64,000 bases of DNA, taken from DAOSWM01 sp035380045 (GTDB lineage: Bacteria > Bacteroidota > Bacteroidia > Bacteroidales > Tenuifilaceae). The notes below the pieces were generated by a model. It was not told the DNA's origin, did not search any database, and saw nothing but the letters and a program-made list of their open reading frames with translations. Within the stretch, counting starts at the first letter, position 1. Every line of letters starts with the position of its first letter. Below, piece after piece: positions 28,264-37,921 of the stretch. The DNA is taken from contig DAOSWM010000009.1 in the NCBI GenBank assembly GCA_035380045.1, positions 9,683-73,682 on the forward strand, given 5' to 3'. A program made the position numbers and the translations under genes.

Positions 28264-28461
28264 CTATTGCGCTTGGTTCTTTTCTAAGTGTTTGCGCCGG
28301 AACCTTCTTAGCGCAAACATTAACAAGGCTGCTAAAGAGAGCAGAAAGAACATGTAACTTTTAGAGAACCCTACTTCGAGGCCAGAGTATATGCCCAGGC
28401 CCATACATAAGGCTGAAAGCACAAGCCAAATAGCCTCCATTATTTTTGATGAGTTCAACAT
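28264..28461 (-). CDS. Small two-helix membrane protein
   Basis: 65 residues with two hydrophobic segments (about 8-25 and 33-50) and a basic tail, RRFRRKHLEKNQ, which should face the cytoplasm. I do not recognise a family. I accept it as real because its stop lies one base before the ATG of the CNNM gene, a typical coupling distance, and because its frame has a clear membrane-protein composition. It may assist the transporter or simply be carried in the operon. Confidence 0.65.
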   Translation of the reverse strand: MLNSSKIMEAIWLVLSALCMGLGIYSGLEVGFSKSYMFFLLSLAALLMFALRRFRRKHLEKNQAQ

Positions 28462-28555
28462 CTCTCTTCTTTGAGTTTTAAAGATAGAACATTTTTTTGG
28501 GAGAACGTAAAATTATATGTAGCAATTTACTGAGGGAAGCTAGCGAATATGAATG

Positions 28556-29128
28556 TTAATCATTTATATAGTACGAACCGGTTGGTTTAAGAATAATCCA
28601 GTCGGTAAACATCTCGTCCGATTCAAAACCTTCCCCGAAAGTAACCCCGTCCTCGGTAGTAATCTTCACCATATCATGGGAGTAAATGGTTTTCTTCTTC
28701 TCATCCCAAAATAGTTGCTCGGTATTTAATATTTCACCCTTTTTATTCATTGCAACCACGTTGTACCTTGCATTCCACAGCTCTTTCTCCTCATAGTAAA
28801 TTGCATAGTTTGCGGTAAGTTGTGATTCTACTGCAAGAGAATCGTTGAAGTTAAACACCGTAATACCATCCGGGAACTCTGTGTATGGTTCTTCCGCGTT
28901 TGGGTAAGAGTTTGTGGTTGGGGCAATCACTTTAATTTTAAGTTTGCCCTGCTCGGTATATAAAATTTCTGAATTACGGGCGGTTAAATCGGGTGCATTC
29001 TCCTCATCTGTTAGTGATTTTATCGTTTCAAGATCAGTTTTACACGATACAATCAACAAAGTCCCCGCTATTGCGAGGACAATGTTTTGAAATATGCTTT
29101 TTTTCAGAGAAAAAAAAGGAGCTTTCAC
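28556..29128 (-). CDS. lptC: LPS export ABC transporter periplasmic protein LptC
   Basis: 190 residues. An N-terminal hydrophobic signal is followed by a possible lipobox (LLIVSC), then an LptC-type beta-jellyroll with successive strands such as DLTARNSEILYTEQGKLKI, ANYAIYYEEKELWNA and NTEQLFWDEKKKTIYSHD. LptC moves lipopolysaccharide from LptBFG to LptA in the periplasm. The segment GEGFESDEMFTDW is typical of the C-terminal LptC strands. The gene lies 11 bases after the TPR gene and shares the mfd-coaX-OMP-TPR operon order seen in many Bacteroidota. Confidence 0.88.
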   Translation of the reverse strand: MKAPFFSLKKSIFQNIVLAIAGTLLIVSCKTDLETIKSLTDEENAPDLTARNSEILYTEQGKLKIKVIAPTTNSYPNAEEPYTEFPDGITVFNFNDSLAVESQLTANYAIYYEEKELWNARYNVVAMNKKGEILNTEQLFWDEKKKTIYSHDMVKITTEDGVTFGEGFESDEMFTDWIILKPTGSYYIND

Positions 29129-29139
29129 TTCAAATAAAT

Positions 29140-30471
29140 TTAAGGCTTCGCTCTAACTACTGTTTGCTCACCAATCCAGCAGCCAACGGTATAGGTATCG
29201 CCTGGTTTAAGATCCTGAAAAAAGATATCGTTACTAGCAGGGAAATACTGTGAATAGGTTTCAATCAACTTGTTGCAATCATCGGCAAGGTTTGGATCAA
29301 CCTGTTTTGCTTTGGCAAACTTATCAACTGCTGCCCAAAAAACGGTTTTCTTGGCAAAATCGTCGCCACAATTTTTCTCTCCAGCGTAAAGGTGCCCAAT
29401 ATGTATGTATGCATGCCCCAGCCCAGGGTTAATTTTAACTGCCTGAAGGGCAAGGCTTCGTGATTGCTCTGGGTTATTGAACTCCCTCCCAACAATTTGA
29501 GCATACTCAAGCAGGTAAACAGATTTTTTTACAGAATCGGCTTCCATACTGATGGCCTCCTTGTAGTAATTTTCTGCATTCTTAAATTCGCCCAAGTTGT
29601 TAAAGATCTTTGCTAAATCGTATGCCAACTCTGCAGATGGTTCATTCTCGAAAACAACCGCACCAGTTTTTCGGTACAGGGTCAGGTTACTACATTTATT
29701 TGCTTTCAGCAAACTAAACGTTTTTTTTGCCAGTTCAACATCCGTTGGGTTTGCGTTAACTCTCGACCCAAAAATTGCGTCTAGGTTTTCGCAGTTGGCA
29801 ACTCCCATCACAGAGAAAAGGGCATCGATATTCTCTTTAACTTGTGAAACTACCTCATCACCTCCTGACGCAATTTGGACATCAAGATGATCTGCTAATA
29901 ACGAGTATGTTTCAATAACCTTGTCGGCGGTTATCTTCTGATTATCATACATTTCCTTGGTAACAACCATAAATGTATACAAGGTTGATGAACTCGATTT
30001 ATCCTTGTCAATATCTATTGATTCAGCCAAATACCCATACGCTTCCTCGTACCTGAGAGGATCGAAAGTATAGAGATCTGTTCCTTTCTGCCCAAGTAAT
30101 GAACCCTTTTCATTATAATACTGAATCCGCATATCATAAACCAGAAGCAATGAATCCAGAAGTTCGGTTTTACGAGCAGGGTTTGTCTCCTTCTCAAACC
30201 AATCTTTAAGCATTTTTGCCCCGCGAATGTATGTATTTTTGGATGCTGCCGGGCAAATAGTTAGAACCTTTTGCCAATGCTTTTTTGCATCGGTGTAGTT
30301 CCCCTGACCGTAGTACTCACCATACAATGAGATGTTTATTGCACACTCCTTGCGGGTTTCCTCGTCAGGGCCATACTTTGGGTTGGTTAAGTATGCCTGT
30401 GCTAAACTGCTTAAACTGAGAGTAAGAAGCAGAGTAACTGATGCAATTGCCTTGTAAATAATTGTTTTCAT
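29140..30471 (-). CDS. Periplasmic tetratricopeptide-repeat protein
   Basis: 443 residues with a signal peptide ending near LAQA. Helical TPR units run from about residue 35 to the end (for example EYYGQGNYTDAKKHWQKVL and LAYDLAKIFNNLGEFKNAEN). Conserved cysteines near CAIN, TICPAA, VANCENL and KNCGDD suggest possible disulfides in the periplasm. The family is common in Bacteroidota between an outer-membrane protein and lptC, but no precise function is known; a scaffold for envelope proteins is likely. The gaps are 25 bases to the gene upstream and 11 to lptC. Confidence 0.82.
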   Translation of the reverse strand: MKTIIYKAIASVTLLLTLSLSSLAQAYLTNPKYGPDEETRKECAINISLYGEYYGQGNYTDAKKHWQKVLTICPAASKNTYIRGAKMLKDWFEKETNPARKTELLDSLLLVYDMRIQYYNEKGSLLGQKGTDLYTFDPLRYEEAYGYLAESIDIDKDKSSSSTLYTFMVVTKEMYDNQKITADKVIETYSLLADHLDVQIASGGDEVVSQVKENIDALFSVMGVANCENLDAIFGSRVNANPTDVELAKKTFSLLKANKCSNLTLYRKTGAVVFENEPSAELAYDLAKIFNNLGEFKNAENYYKEAISMEADSVKKSVYLLEYAQIVGREFNNPEQSRSLALQAVKINPGLGHAYIHIGHLYAGEKNCGDDFAKKTVFWAAVDKFAKAKQVDPNLADDCNKLIETYSQYFPASNDIFFQDLKPGDTYTVGCWIGEQTVVRAKP

Positions 30472-30496
30472 TGCTCTGTATTTTTTGTTTTCAAAG

Positions 30497-31777
30497 TTAA
30501 TTAAATTTCCTTTTAATGAACCAGTAGTCGTAAAATGTTACTCCAAGGGTAACTATTCCATAGTTTTCAAGGATCAACCCATCGTTGGTTGTGCCTCGTT
30601 TGCCTAATTCAAACGCAATATTGAACGAGGTGTTAGTACGCTTGAATGGTAAACCTACCCCAAAACTTATGCCATAATCCATTATGCTGTTCCCACGAAG
30701 TTTAAGGTACGAATCGTTTGCGTGGAAACCTACACGATAACTAATGCGCTTTGCGTAACTTTTCAAGTCGTTTCGATTTGGAGTATACTCCGCTCCAACC
30801 CGAATGGTTTGGCTGCGCTTGAGTGAATCGGACACATTAAGGAAAAGTGCTTTTGACCAATCTTGCGAGGAATAGTCCGCTCCAAACATCAACATATTTT
30901 TATACGACAGGGTGAACCCTCCGCTAATGTTGGCCGGAAAATCGATTGAACTATTCTCATCCTCGTGCTCATAAAATACTTCTGAGTATGCACCCTGTTC
31001 TAATGTCACTGTGGTTGCACGCTTGGCTCCTATTGCTGTTTCATTATCGAGAGTTGCCCCAAGCACAAGCCTAAAATCTTTATTGTTACCAAAATAACCT
31101 TCATACTGAGCACCAAAACTAAAGGCAATTCCTCTAACTACTATTCCATTTGTACTAAGCGTACTTAAGTATGAACTTGTTGAAGGGAATAGCACTTGAG
31201 TATTGTATTCTAACGACCCGAACAAATACGACATGTTAGCGCCAACTGAAAAACCTTTAAATGGTTCAAATGCCGATCCAATATAAGCTTGGGTTATTCC
31301 TCCCTCTCCTATATGGTAGTGCTTTATTGCTCCTATTGAGCTGAGTAAATATGGGTCGGTTTCGTAATACCTAACCCTGTACCCTACATGGCTATACGGC
31401 TGGATTCCAAGGCTAGCACCTATTTTCTTTGATACAGGGAATTGTATTGCTAAATGGTTAATGTTTGCCATTGTATTGTAGTTACTCTCACTTGCCGATG
31501 CGTAGTTTACACCACTAGCATCAATCCCAAAATCGAAGATAAAAGACATGGTGTCCTGCGCTGAATATGAGGCAGGATTTAGGTAGTTTATTTGTTTCCC
31601 ACTCCTAATTCCCTGTGAAATGCCCCCCAACGAAATAGTATTGGCATAACCACGGGTTCGCACGTCCCCTATTCCATACCGCGAGTAGGGTGAGTAGGTA
31701 GTTAAACTTTGAGAGAATGAGGAAAGCGTTATAATCGTAAACGCAATGACTAAGGTTGCTTTTTTGTTGTTACGCAT
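30497..31777 (-). CDS. Outer-membrane beta-barrel protein
   Basis: 426 residues. A signal peptide (cleavage near SFSQS) is followed by the phrase TTYSPYSRYGIGDVRTRGY, typical of a conserved Bacteroidota outer-membrane family, and by long amphipathic beta strands up to the C-terminal LGVTFYDYWFIKRKFN. FadL-like or PorV-like folds are possible, but no substrate can be read from the sequence. It overlaps the coaX end by eight bases, so it is translationally coupled to coaX. Confidence 0.82.
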   Translation of the reverse strand: MRNNKKATLVIAFTIITLSSFSQSLTTYSPYSRYGIGDVRTRGYANTISLGGISQGIRSGKQINYLNPASYSAQDTMSFIFDFGIDASGVNYASASESNYNTMANINHLAIQFPVSKKIGASLGIQPYSHVGYRVRYYETDPYLLSSIGAIKHYHIGEGGITQAYIGSAFEPFKGFSVGANMSYLFGSLEYNTQVLFPSTSSYLSTLSTNGIVVRGIAFSFGAQYEGYFGNNKDFRLVLGATLDNETAIGAKRATTVTLEQGAYSEVFYEHEDENSSIDFPANISGGFTLSYKNMLMFGADYSSQDWSKALFLNVSDSLKRSQTIRVGAEYTPNRNDLKSYAKRISYRVGFHANDSYLKLRGNSIMDYGISFGVGLPFKRTNTSFNIAFELGKRGTTNDGLILENYGIVTLGVTFYDYWFIKRKFN

Positions 31778-32489
31778 TATAGTTTAAAATTCGGTTTAAA
31801 CCTAATATCACGATATTAGGGTGCACAAAGATGCTATTTTTTAATTTTTTTTCAAAAAAAATTGAATCACCTCCGGTGAAAACCACTACCAAATCGGGGT
31901 GCTGATGTTTTAACGCTGATATGTATCCGTCAACCTCATTCACAACACCATTGAGGACTCCCGCAAGAATTGAATCGACTGTTGAATCGCCAATTAATTT
32001 ATATTCTTCGTTAAATGGAACTTCTGGTAATTTTGATGTAAAATGTGCTAACGATTTAAATCTTAACGTTATTCCGGGTGAAATGGCTCCACCCATGTAC
32101 TCTCCTTTGCTAGTGATAAAATCGTAGGTGATAGCCGTTCCGCAATCGACACAAAGTGCATTAACACTGGGATACAAATGGCTAACTCCAACTGCTGCTG
32201 CTAACCTGTCGACACCAAGGGAGTGAGGTGTTGTATAACAGTTTTTTATGGGAACAGGAGTATGGGGATTGAAAAACAAAACGGGAATTTTATTTCTCAA
32301 TTTTTTTAAGATCTCATCGTTACACACGCCCACAACTGACACTATTGACTTCTTTACATTGTACCTATCAACAATTTCCTCAACCGTTGCCCAATTAAAA
32401 TTGTCATACCGCTCAATTAGCACAATGTCTTCATTATCAACCAGAGCCAATTTTGTAAGCGTATTTCCTATGTCAATTATCAGATTCAA
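31770..32489 (-). CDS. coaX: Type III pantothenate kinase
   Basis: CoaX, 239 residues, phosphorylates pantothenate in the first step of coenzyme A synthesis. The phosphate-binding DIGNTLTKLALV, the substrate motif PHSLGVDRLAA and CVDCGTAITYDFI are the ASKHA-fold signatures of the type III enzyme, which uses a monovalent cation and is not feedback inhibited. The only sensible start is the TTG at 32489; a TAA lies three codons upstream, and no ATG precedes the first motif. It lies 38 bases after mfd and overlaps the outer-membrane protein gene. Confidence 0.93.
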   Translation of the reverse strand: MNLIIDIGNTLTKLALVDNEDIVLIERYDNFNWATVEEIVDRYNVKKSIVSVVGVCNDEILKKLRNKIPVLFFNPHTPVPIKNCYTTPHSLGVDRLAAAVGVSHLYPSVNALCVDCGTAITYDFITSKGEYMGGAISPGITLRFKSLAHFTSKLPEVPFNEEYKLIGDSTVDSILAGVLNGVVNEVDGYISALKHQHPDLVVVFTGGDSIFFEKKLKNSIFVHPNIVILGLNRILNYNA

Positions 32490-32527
32490 AATTCTTTACT
32501 ATTAACAGTTAGTAAGCACGATACTTT

Positions 32528-35500
32528 TTAACGAGATGAAACCGTTAAATGTTGTAGTACCGTGATGGCATTATCTACATTTTCAACATTTTTAGCTGTT
32601 AACGATAACCTATCGTTGGTTTCCTTCAACTGAAAAATATGCTGATTCGATTGAATGGACATTATGATTGACGAAAAAACATTGGAACGGTAGAATGGCG
32701 ATAGCTGGTTTGATATGAAGTAAGCAATAAGTATTCCGTTTTTAAGCACAATCTTCTCAATACCAACAGAAATGGCCCTCCATTTTAACGTTACAACGTT
32801 AAGGAGTTCCTCCACTTGAGAAGGAATTGCTCCAAAACGATCCGTTAACTTTTGGCGGAACTTTTCAAGCTCTTCGGTATTGGAAATCAAATCGATTTCA
32901 CGGTAAAGCCGCATCCTTTCGGGAATGCTACTAATATACGAATCGGGAAGCAGCAACTCCAAATCGGTTTCAATGTGGCAGTCGTTTCCGCTTGAATCCC
33001 AACCATCCTTAGTTTCCTTCGCCTCATCGGCGAAAAGTTCGCTGAACTCCTCGTGTTTTAGCTCCTGTATGGCCTCATCGAGTATTTTGTGGTACGTTTC
33101 GAACCCAATTTCGTTTATAAAACCGCTCTGCTCGGCTCCGAGCATATTTCCGGCTCCTCGAATGTCCAAATCCTGCATGGCAATGCTAAATCCGCTGCCC
33201 AGCTCCGAAAACTCCTCGAGCGCCTTCAGCCTTCTGCGCGCCTCGCTTGTTAAGGTTTCAAGCGGTGGTGCAAGCAGGTAGCAAAACGCCTTCTTGTTCG
33301 AACGGCCTACCCTTCCACGAAGCTGATGCAAATCGCTTAACCCAAACATTTGGGCATTATTAACAATTATTGTATTGGCGTTGGGAATGTCGAGCCCCGA
33401 CTCGATAATGGTTGTAGAGATAAGCACATCGTAATCGCCACAAATGAAATCGAGCATGGTTTTCTCAAGCTTCGCAGGCTCCATTTGTCCATGCGCAACC
33501 ACTGAGGTTACGTTTGGGCATACCTTCAGCAGCATTTGCTGAACCTCAGCAATGTTCTGTACGCGGTTGTGTACAAAGAACACCTGCCCTCCCCGGCTCA
33601 CCTCGTACTCAATGGCCTCCTTAATTATTGCGGTGTTGAATGTGTGCAGCTCAGTAGCAATTGGATGCCGGTTGGGTGGCGGAGTGTTTATAATCGACAG
33701 GTCGCGGGCGCCCATTAGCGAGAACTGCAGGGTTCGTGGAATTGGCGTTGCGGTTAGGGTTAACGTATCAACATTTACCCGTATTCGTTTTAGCTTCTCC
33801 TTGGCGGCTACGCCAAATTTCTGCTCCTCATCAACAATCATCAGTCCCAAATCCTTGAATTTCACAGCGCTACCAAGTAAGGCATGCGTGCCAATAATTA
33901 TGTCAACCTTCCCCTCAGCTAACCGAGCAAGGGTTTCCTTCTGCTGCTTTGCCGATTTCATTCGGCTAACATAATCAACCGTGCAAGGAAAGCTGGAGAG
34001 ACGTTGCTTAAAAGTTTGGAAATGCTGCAGGGCAAGGATTGTGGTTGGCACCAGAACCGCAACCTGCTTACTATCGGCAACCGCCTTGAAAGCTGCCCTC
34101 ACGGCCACCTCGGTTTTCCCGAAACCTACATCGCCGCAAACAAGCCTGTCCATCGGAATTCCCGATTGCATATCATCCTTAACCGCAACAGTGGCCTTCT
34201 CCTGGTCGGGCGTATCCTCGTATATAAAACTGGCTTCGAGCTCCTCCTGCAGGTACGTATCGGGTGAAAACGAAAAACCCTTCTCGGCCTTCCGCTTTGC
34301 GTACAAAGCGATTAGCTCCTTGGCAATATCCTTAACCTTTTTCTTTGTATTCTGCTTGAGTCGTTGCCACGCTCCCGAACCCAGCTTGTAAACTTTGGGT
34401 GCCTCGGCATCCTTGCCTCTGTACTTTGAAATTCGGTGAAGGTTATGGATACTTACCAGCAACGTATCGTTATCCTTATAAATTAAGCGAACAGCTTCCT
34501 GCACCTTGCCGTTCACCTCAGTTTTTACCAACCCACCAAAGGTTCCGATTCCGTGGTCGATATGCACAACGAAGTCGCCAACCTGCAAACTCATTAGCTC
34601 CTGAAGTGATAGCGAGTTGGTTTTGCTCAGCTCGTGTTTGAGTTTATACTTGTGGTACCGCTCAAAAATTTGATGGTCAGTGTATAAGCTAATCATCAAA
34701 TCATGGTCAATAAACCCCTCGTGCAACGAAATCTCCACTGGAGTAAATGTTGCTTGCCGGTTAACTGACTCAAAAATATTCTCAAGGCGCTGATGTTGAG
34801 CAGGATTTGGTGCCAGAATATATGTTCTGTATCCCTTATCGGCATTTTCAACTAGGTTCTCGGCCAGCAACTCGAAGTTCTTGCTGAATGAAGGCTGAGG
34901 AGAAGTGTTAAAATTAATAGCTAACGATGATTTCAGCTGCTGCTTAATGCCGAACTCAACCACTGGAAAATTCTGTGCGCTACGAAAAAAATCAGCACCG
35001 GAGGCAAAATCCAACGATTCCACGGAACCTTCCTGTTCAGAAGCAAACGCTTGAATTTCATTCATCCGCGAAATAACTATCTCCAAATCGTTAATCCAAA
35101 CTATGGTTTGGGGAGGAAGGCTTTCGGTTAGCAGGCATCGGTTCTGGGATGTGAAATCGGTATTAAGGTTCGGTGTGATTGTTATATTTGAACGCATGCC
35201 CTTCGAAAGCTGGTCGTCAACATCGAATGAACGGATGGATTCTACCTCATCGCCAAAAAAATCAATGCGGAAAGGATCGGCCGATGCGAAGGAAAAAATA
35301 TCGATAATGCTTCCCCTCTGCGAGAACTGGCCCGGCTCGTATACGAATTCGGTTTTTGTAAAACCGTACTCGTAAAGAACCTCAATAAGAAACTCGGTGG
35401 ATATTTTTTCACCAACACTCAACCCAAGGGTATTCTGCTCAATTTCAGCGTTCGTTACAACCTTTTCCGACAGTGCATCGGGGTACGAAACAATAACGGC

Positions 35501-35875
35501 AGGTACTCCATTGGGCTTGCTGATTGACGAAAGGCTATTGAGCACATCGGTTCGCTGAATGGTTGCCTCCGGCAAAATTTGCTTATACTGTACCGAACGC
35601 TTATACGACGAAGGGAAAAAGAATAGCTTATCGGATTCTAGGAACTGTGCCAAATCGTTGTAAAAGAAGGCTGCTTCCTCCTTGTCGTTCATCACAATAA
35701 GGGATGTAGCCCCATTTCTCAGAAATGCAGCAGCAACTACAAATGCCCTCGACGAACCGGCAAGCCCCTTCAATCGGATACGTGCCAAACTCTCTGTGTT
35801 CAGATTCTCACAAAGAAGTTCAACCTCTTGCTTTTGAAGGAATTTTGAAAAAAAATCGGTTTGGGCTGCAAGCAT
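32528..35875 (-). CDS. mfd: Transcription-repair coupling factor
   Basis: Mfd, 1115 residues, removes RNA polymerase stalled at DNA lesions and recruits UvrA. The order is a UvrB-like N-terminal module, a CarD-like RNA polymerase interaction domain at about 490-560 (LQVGDFVVHIDHGIGTFGG), a superfamily 2 translocase (Walker A GDVGFGKTEVA, DEEQKFG box, TATPIPRTL), and a C-terminal TRCF domain. It heads the coaX-OMP-TPR-lptC block. A TAnnTTTG element on the minus strand at 35904-35911 is a plausible -7 box. Confidence 0.96.
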   Translation of the reverse strand: MLAAQTDFFSKFLQKQEVELLCENLNTESLARIRLKGLAGSSRAFVVAAAFLRNGATSLIVMNDKEEAAFFYNDLAQFLESDKLFFFPSSYKRSVQYKQILPEATIQRTDVLNSLSSISKPNGVPAVIVSYPDALSEKVVTNAEIEQNTLGLSVGEKISTEFLIEVLYEYGFTKTEFVYEPGQFSQRGSIIDIFSFASADPFRIDFFGDEVESIRSFDVDDQLSKGMRSNITITPNLNTDFTSQNRCLLTESLPPQTIVWINDLEIVISRMNEIQAFASEQEGSVESLDFASGADFFRSAQNFPVVEFGIKQQLKSSLAINFNTSPQPSFSKNFELLAENLVENADKGYRTYILAPNPAQHQRLENIFESVNRQATFTPVEISLHEGFIDHDLMISLYTDHQIFERYHKYKLKHELSKTNSLSLQELMSLQVGDFVVHIDHGIGTFGGLVKTEVNGKVQEAVRLIYKDNDTLLVSIHNLHRISKYRGKDAEAPKVYKLGSGAWQRLKQNTKKKVKDIAKELIALYAKRKAEKGFSFSPDTYLQEELEASFIYEDTPDQEKATVAVKDDMQSGIPMDRLVCGDVGFGKTEVAVRAAFKAVADSKQVAVLVPTTILALQHFQTFKQRLSSFPCTVDYVSRMKSAKQQKETLARLAEGKVDIIIGTHALLGSAVKFKDLGLMIVDEEQKFGVAAKEKLKRIRVNVDTLTLTATPIPRTLQFSLMGARDLSIINTPPPNRHPIATELHTFNTAIIKEAIEYEVSRGGQVFFVHNRVQNIAEVQQMLLKVCPNVTSVVAHGQMEPAKLEKTMLDFICGDYDVLISTTIIESGLDIPNANTIIVNNAQMFGLSDLHQLRGRVGRSNKKAFCYLLAPPLETLTSEARRRLKALEEFSELGSGFSIAMQDLDIRGAGNMLGAEQSGFINEIGFETYHKILDEAIQELKHEEFSELFADEAKETKDGWDSSGNDCHIETDLELLLPDSYISSIPERMRLYREIDLISNTEELEKFRQKLTDRFGAIPSQVEELLNVVTLKWRAISVGIEKIVLKNGILIAYFISNQLSPFYRSNVFSSIIMSIQSNQHIFQLKETNDRLSLTAKNVENVDNAITVLQHLTVSSR

Positions 35876-35903
35876 CGTTAGTAAATCGGTACAAAGTAGT
35901 TCA

Positions 35904-35911
35904 CAAAGTTA
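35904..35911 (-). promoter_or_regulatory. Candidate Bacteroidota -7 box for mfd
   Basis: The minus strand reads TAACTTTG, a perfect TAnnTTTG, 29 bases before the mfd start. No good TTTG -33 element is found at the standard distance, so the assignment is tentative. Confidence 0.4.
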
Positions 35912-36013
35912 TAACGATTTGGCTAACGAAATAGAATAAGTACCCATTCAAAGGTTAAAATATCTAAAAACTACAAAAAGGTGGCTAAAAGTTTATTTTT
36001 ATAAATTGATTTT

Positions 36014-36021
36014 TACATTTG
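36014..36021 (+). promoter_or_regulatory. Candidate Bacteroidota -7 box for the glsA-like gene
   Basis: TACATTTG is a perfect TAnnTTTG, 35 bases before the ATG. A TTTA about 18 bases upstream could serve as a weak -33 element. Confidence 0.45.
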
Positions 36022-36055
36022 TACACACCAATGTATCCACCAACAAGCCACAACC

Positions 36056-36880
36056 ATGGATAGTAGTAACCATAAATTTATTGATGTTGAAAAAGTTATA
36101 GCGAGCAAAAGTCCACGCCTGCTAAAAATGTTGCCAAAGTTTATTATTCGATACCTAAAACGTATAATTCACGAAGATGAGATAAACAATGCTCTGGCAA
36201 TTCATGGGCACAAAAAGGGCGTTGAGTTTGTTGACTCAATACTTAACATGCTTCAAGCAACATACTCCGTTGAGGGTATTGAGAATATTTCGGAAGGTGA
36301 GCGCTACCTGTTTGCTTCGAATCATCCGCTGGGTGGTTTAGACGGTTTGATCCTTATCCACCTACTTGGGAAAAAATTCCCCTCGGTGAAATTTCCCGTT
36401 AACGATTTGCTGATGAACCTTCCTCAGTTCGATGAGGTTTTCATTCCGGTAAACAAGCATGGTAGCCAATCGATGGATAGTGCACGGAAAATTGAGGAAG
36501 CCTACACCTCCGATACTCAAATACTGTATTTCCCCGCAGGACTCTGCTCACGGAAGCAGAAAGGGAAAATTGAAGACCTTGAATGGAAAAAGAATTTCAT
36601 TTCCAAAGCCGTGAAGCATAAAAGGCACATTGTTCCTATATTTTTCAGCGGGAAAAACTCAAAATTCTTTTACAACCTAGCTCGGCTTAGGTCACTTATC
36701 GGACTAAAGGCAAATATTGAGATGCTATACCTAGTTGACGAAATGTTTAAACAGAAAGGACAAAAAATTGTTGTTACCATTGGCAAACCAATTTCATACG
36801 ACACCTTTGATAACTCCCGAAGCCCAAAAGATTGGGCCAAATTCGTAAAAGGGAAAGTTTACCAAATGGCAAAAAAATGA
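36056..36880 (+). CDS. O-acyltransferase, GlsA-like (glycine lipid synthesis)
   Basis: 274 residues of the PlsC/lysophosphatidate-acyltransferase type. The acyltransferase motif appears as SNHPLGGLDG, where the usual HX4D is replaced by a longer NHPxGGxDG, and a later FPAGLCSRK matches the block that binds the substrate. In Bacteroides thetaiotaomicron adjacent GlsB and GlsA make glycine lipids by N- and then O-acylation. The next gene here encodes a GlsB-like N-acyltransferase 54 bases away, so I infer the same pathway at the inner membrane. A generic phosphatidic acid acyltransferase remains possible. Confidence 0.82.
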   Translation: MDSSNHKFIDVEKVIASKSPRLLKMLPKFIIRYLKRIIHEDEINNALAIHGHKKGVEFVDSILNMLQATYSVEGIENISEGERYLFASNHPLGGLDGLILIHLLGKKFPSVKFPVNDLLMNLPQFDEVFIPVNKHGSQSMDSARKIEEAYTSDTQILYFPAGLCSRKQKGKIEDLEWKKNFISKAVKHKRHIVPIFFSGKNSKFFYNLARLRSLIGLKANIEMLYLVDEMFKQKGQKIVVTIGKPISYDTFDNSRSPKDWAKFVKGKVYQMAKK

Positions 36881-36934
36881 AATTGGGGAATAACAACGGG
36901 AGGCTAAAAGAGCTATTTTTGAAAAAATTTTACA

Positions 36935-37873
36935 ATGGAACAAATAATTGAACCGGTAAGCAAAGAGCTGCTCGAGAGTGAATTAACTCCAGAAAAGTTT
37001 GTGCGGGAAACCAACAATGGTGGAAATATCCTTTATATAATTACTGCCCACGACTCGCCCAACATTATGCGGGAAATTGGACGTTTGCGTGAACTCAGCT
37101 TCCGCAGCGCAGGCGGCGGTACCGGAAAAGAGATTGATATAGACAAGTACGACACCTCCGAGAATCCCTACAAACAGCTTATTGTCTGGGATCCAAAGGA
37201 TAAGGAGATTTTGGGTGGCTACCGTTTCCACATTATCGACCCTGCCAAGGGCGAGGAGATGCACCTTTCAACCACTGCCCTTTTCAACTTCTCCGACACG
37301 TTTAAGAAAGAGTACCTTCCATACCTTATTGAATTGGGACGTTCATTCGTTCAACCTCGTTACCAATCGGCTCAGCGCCGTGAAAAGGGGCTGTATGCCC
37401 TCGACAATTTGTGGGACGGACTTGGTGCCCTGGTTGTGCGTTATCCCGGAATAAAATACTTTTTTGGAAAAGTAACCATGTACCGCAGCTACAACCAGAA
37501 TGCACGCGATCTGCTGCTTTACTTTCTTGAGAAATATTTCCCAGATACCGAGAAACTTGTTACCCCTATCAACCCAATGATAATTGAGTACGATAAGGAA
37601 AAAATGCAATCAATTTTTACAGGAAAAGATTACAAGGAGGATTACAAAATTCTTTCCAAAGAAATTAGGGCACTAGGTGAAAATATTCCGCCGCTTATTA
37701 ACTCGTACATGAATATCAGCCCATCAATGAAAGTTTTTGGAACTATTGTTAACCCATACTTTGGCGATGTGGAAGAAACCGGAATTATGATTACCATTTC
37801 CGATATTTACTATAACAAGGTTGACCGCCATATTTTTTCGTTTTTTAAGAAACGATTCAAGCACGCACAGTAA
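36935..37873 (+). CDS. N-acyltransferase, GlsB-like (glycine lipid synthesis)
   Basis: 312 residues of the GNAT/OlsB type. Typical segments are MREIGRLRELSFRSAGGGTGKE, which leads into the acetyltransferase core, and KEILGGYRFHI and LIELGRSFVQPRYQ, which form the acyl-CoA/ACP-binding region. Enzymes of this family join a 3-hydroxyacyl chain from acyl carrier protein to the amino group of glycine (GlsB) or ornithine (OlsB). The GlsA-like neighbour upstream supports the amino-lipid role; the amino acid itself is inferred from the phylum. A strong terminator follows. Confidence 0.85.
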   Translation: MEQIIEPVSKELLESELTPEKFVRETNNGGNILYIITAHDSPNIMREIGRLRELSFRSAGGGTGKEIDIDKYDTSENPYKQLIVWDPKDKEILGGYRFHIIDPAKGEEMHLSTTALFNFSDTFKKEYLPYLIELGRSFVQPRYQSAQRREKGLYALDNLWDGLGALVVRYPGIKYFFGKVTMYRSYNQNARDLLLYFLEKYFPDTEKLVTPINPMIIEYDKEKMQSIFTGKDYKEDYKILSKEIRALGENIPPLINSYMNISPSMKVFGTIVNPYFGDVEETGIMITISDIYYNKVDRHIFSFFKKRFKHAQ

Positions 37874-37876
37874 AGA

Positions 37877-37905
37877 AAAGGCTCGCAAAATGCGAGCCTT
37901 TTTAG
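37877..37905. terminator. Bidirectional rho-independent terminator
   Basis: A 9-bp stem (AAGGCTCGC with GCGAGCCTT, loop AAAAT) with A and T runs on its flanks lies between the convergent GlsB-like gene and the next minus-strand gene. Confidence 0.92.
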
Positions 37906-37921
37906 TGATTTGAAATCAATG

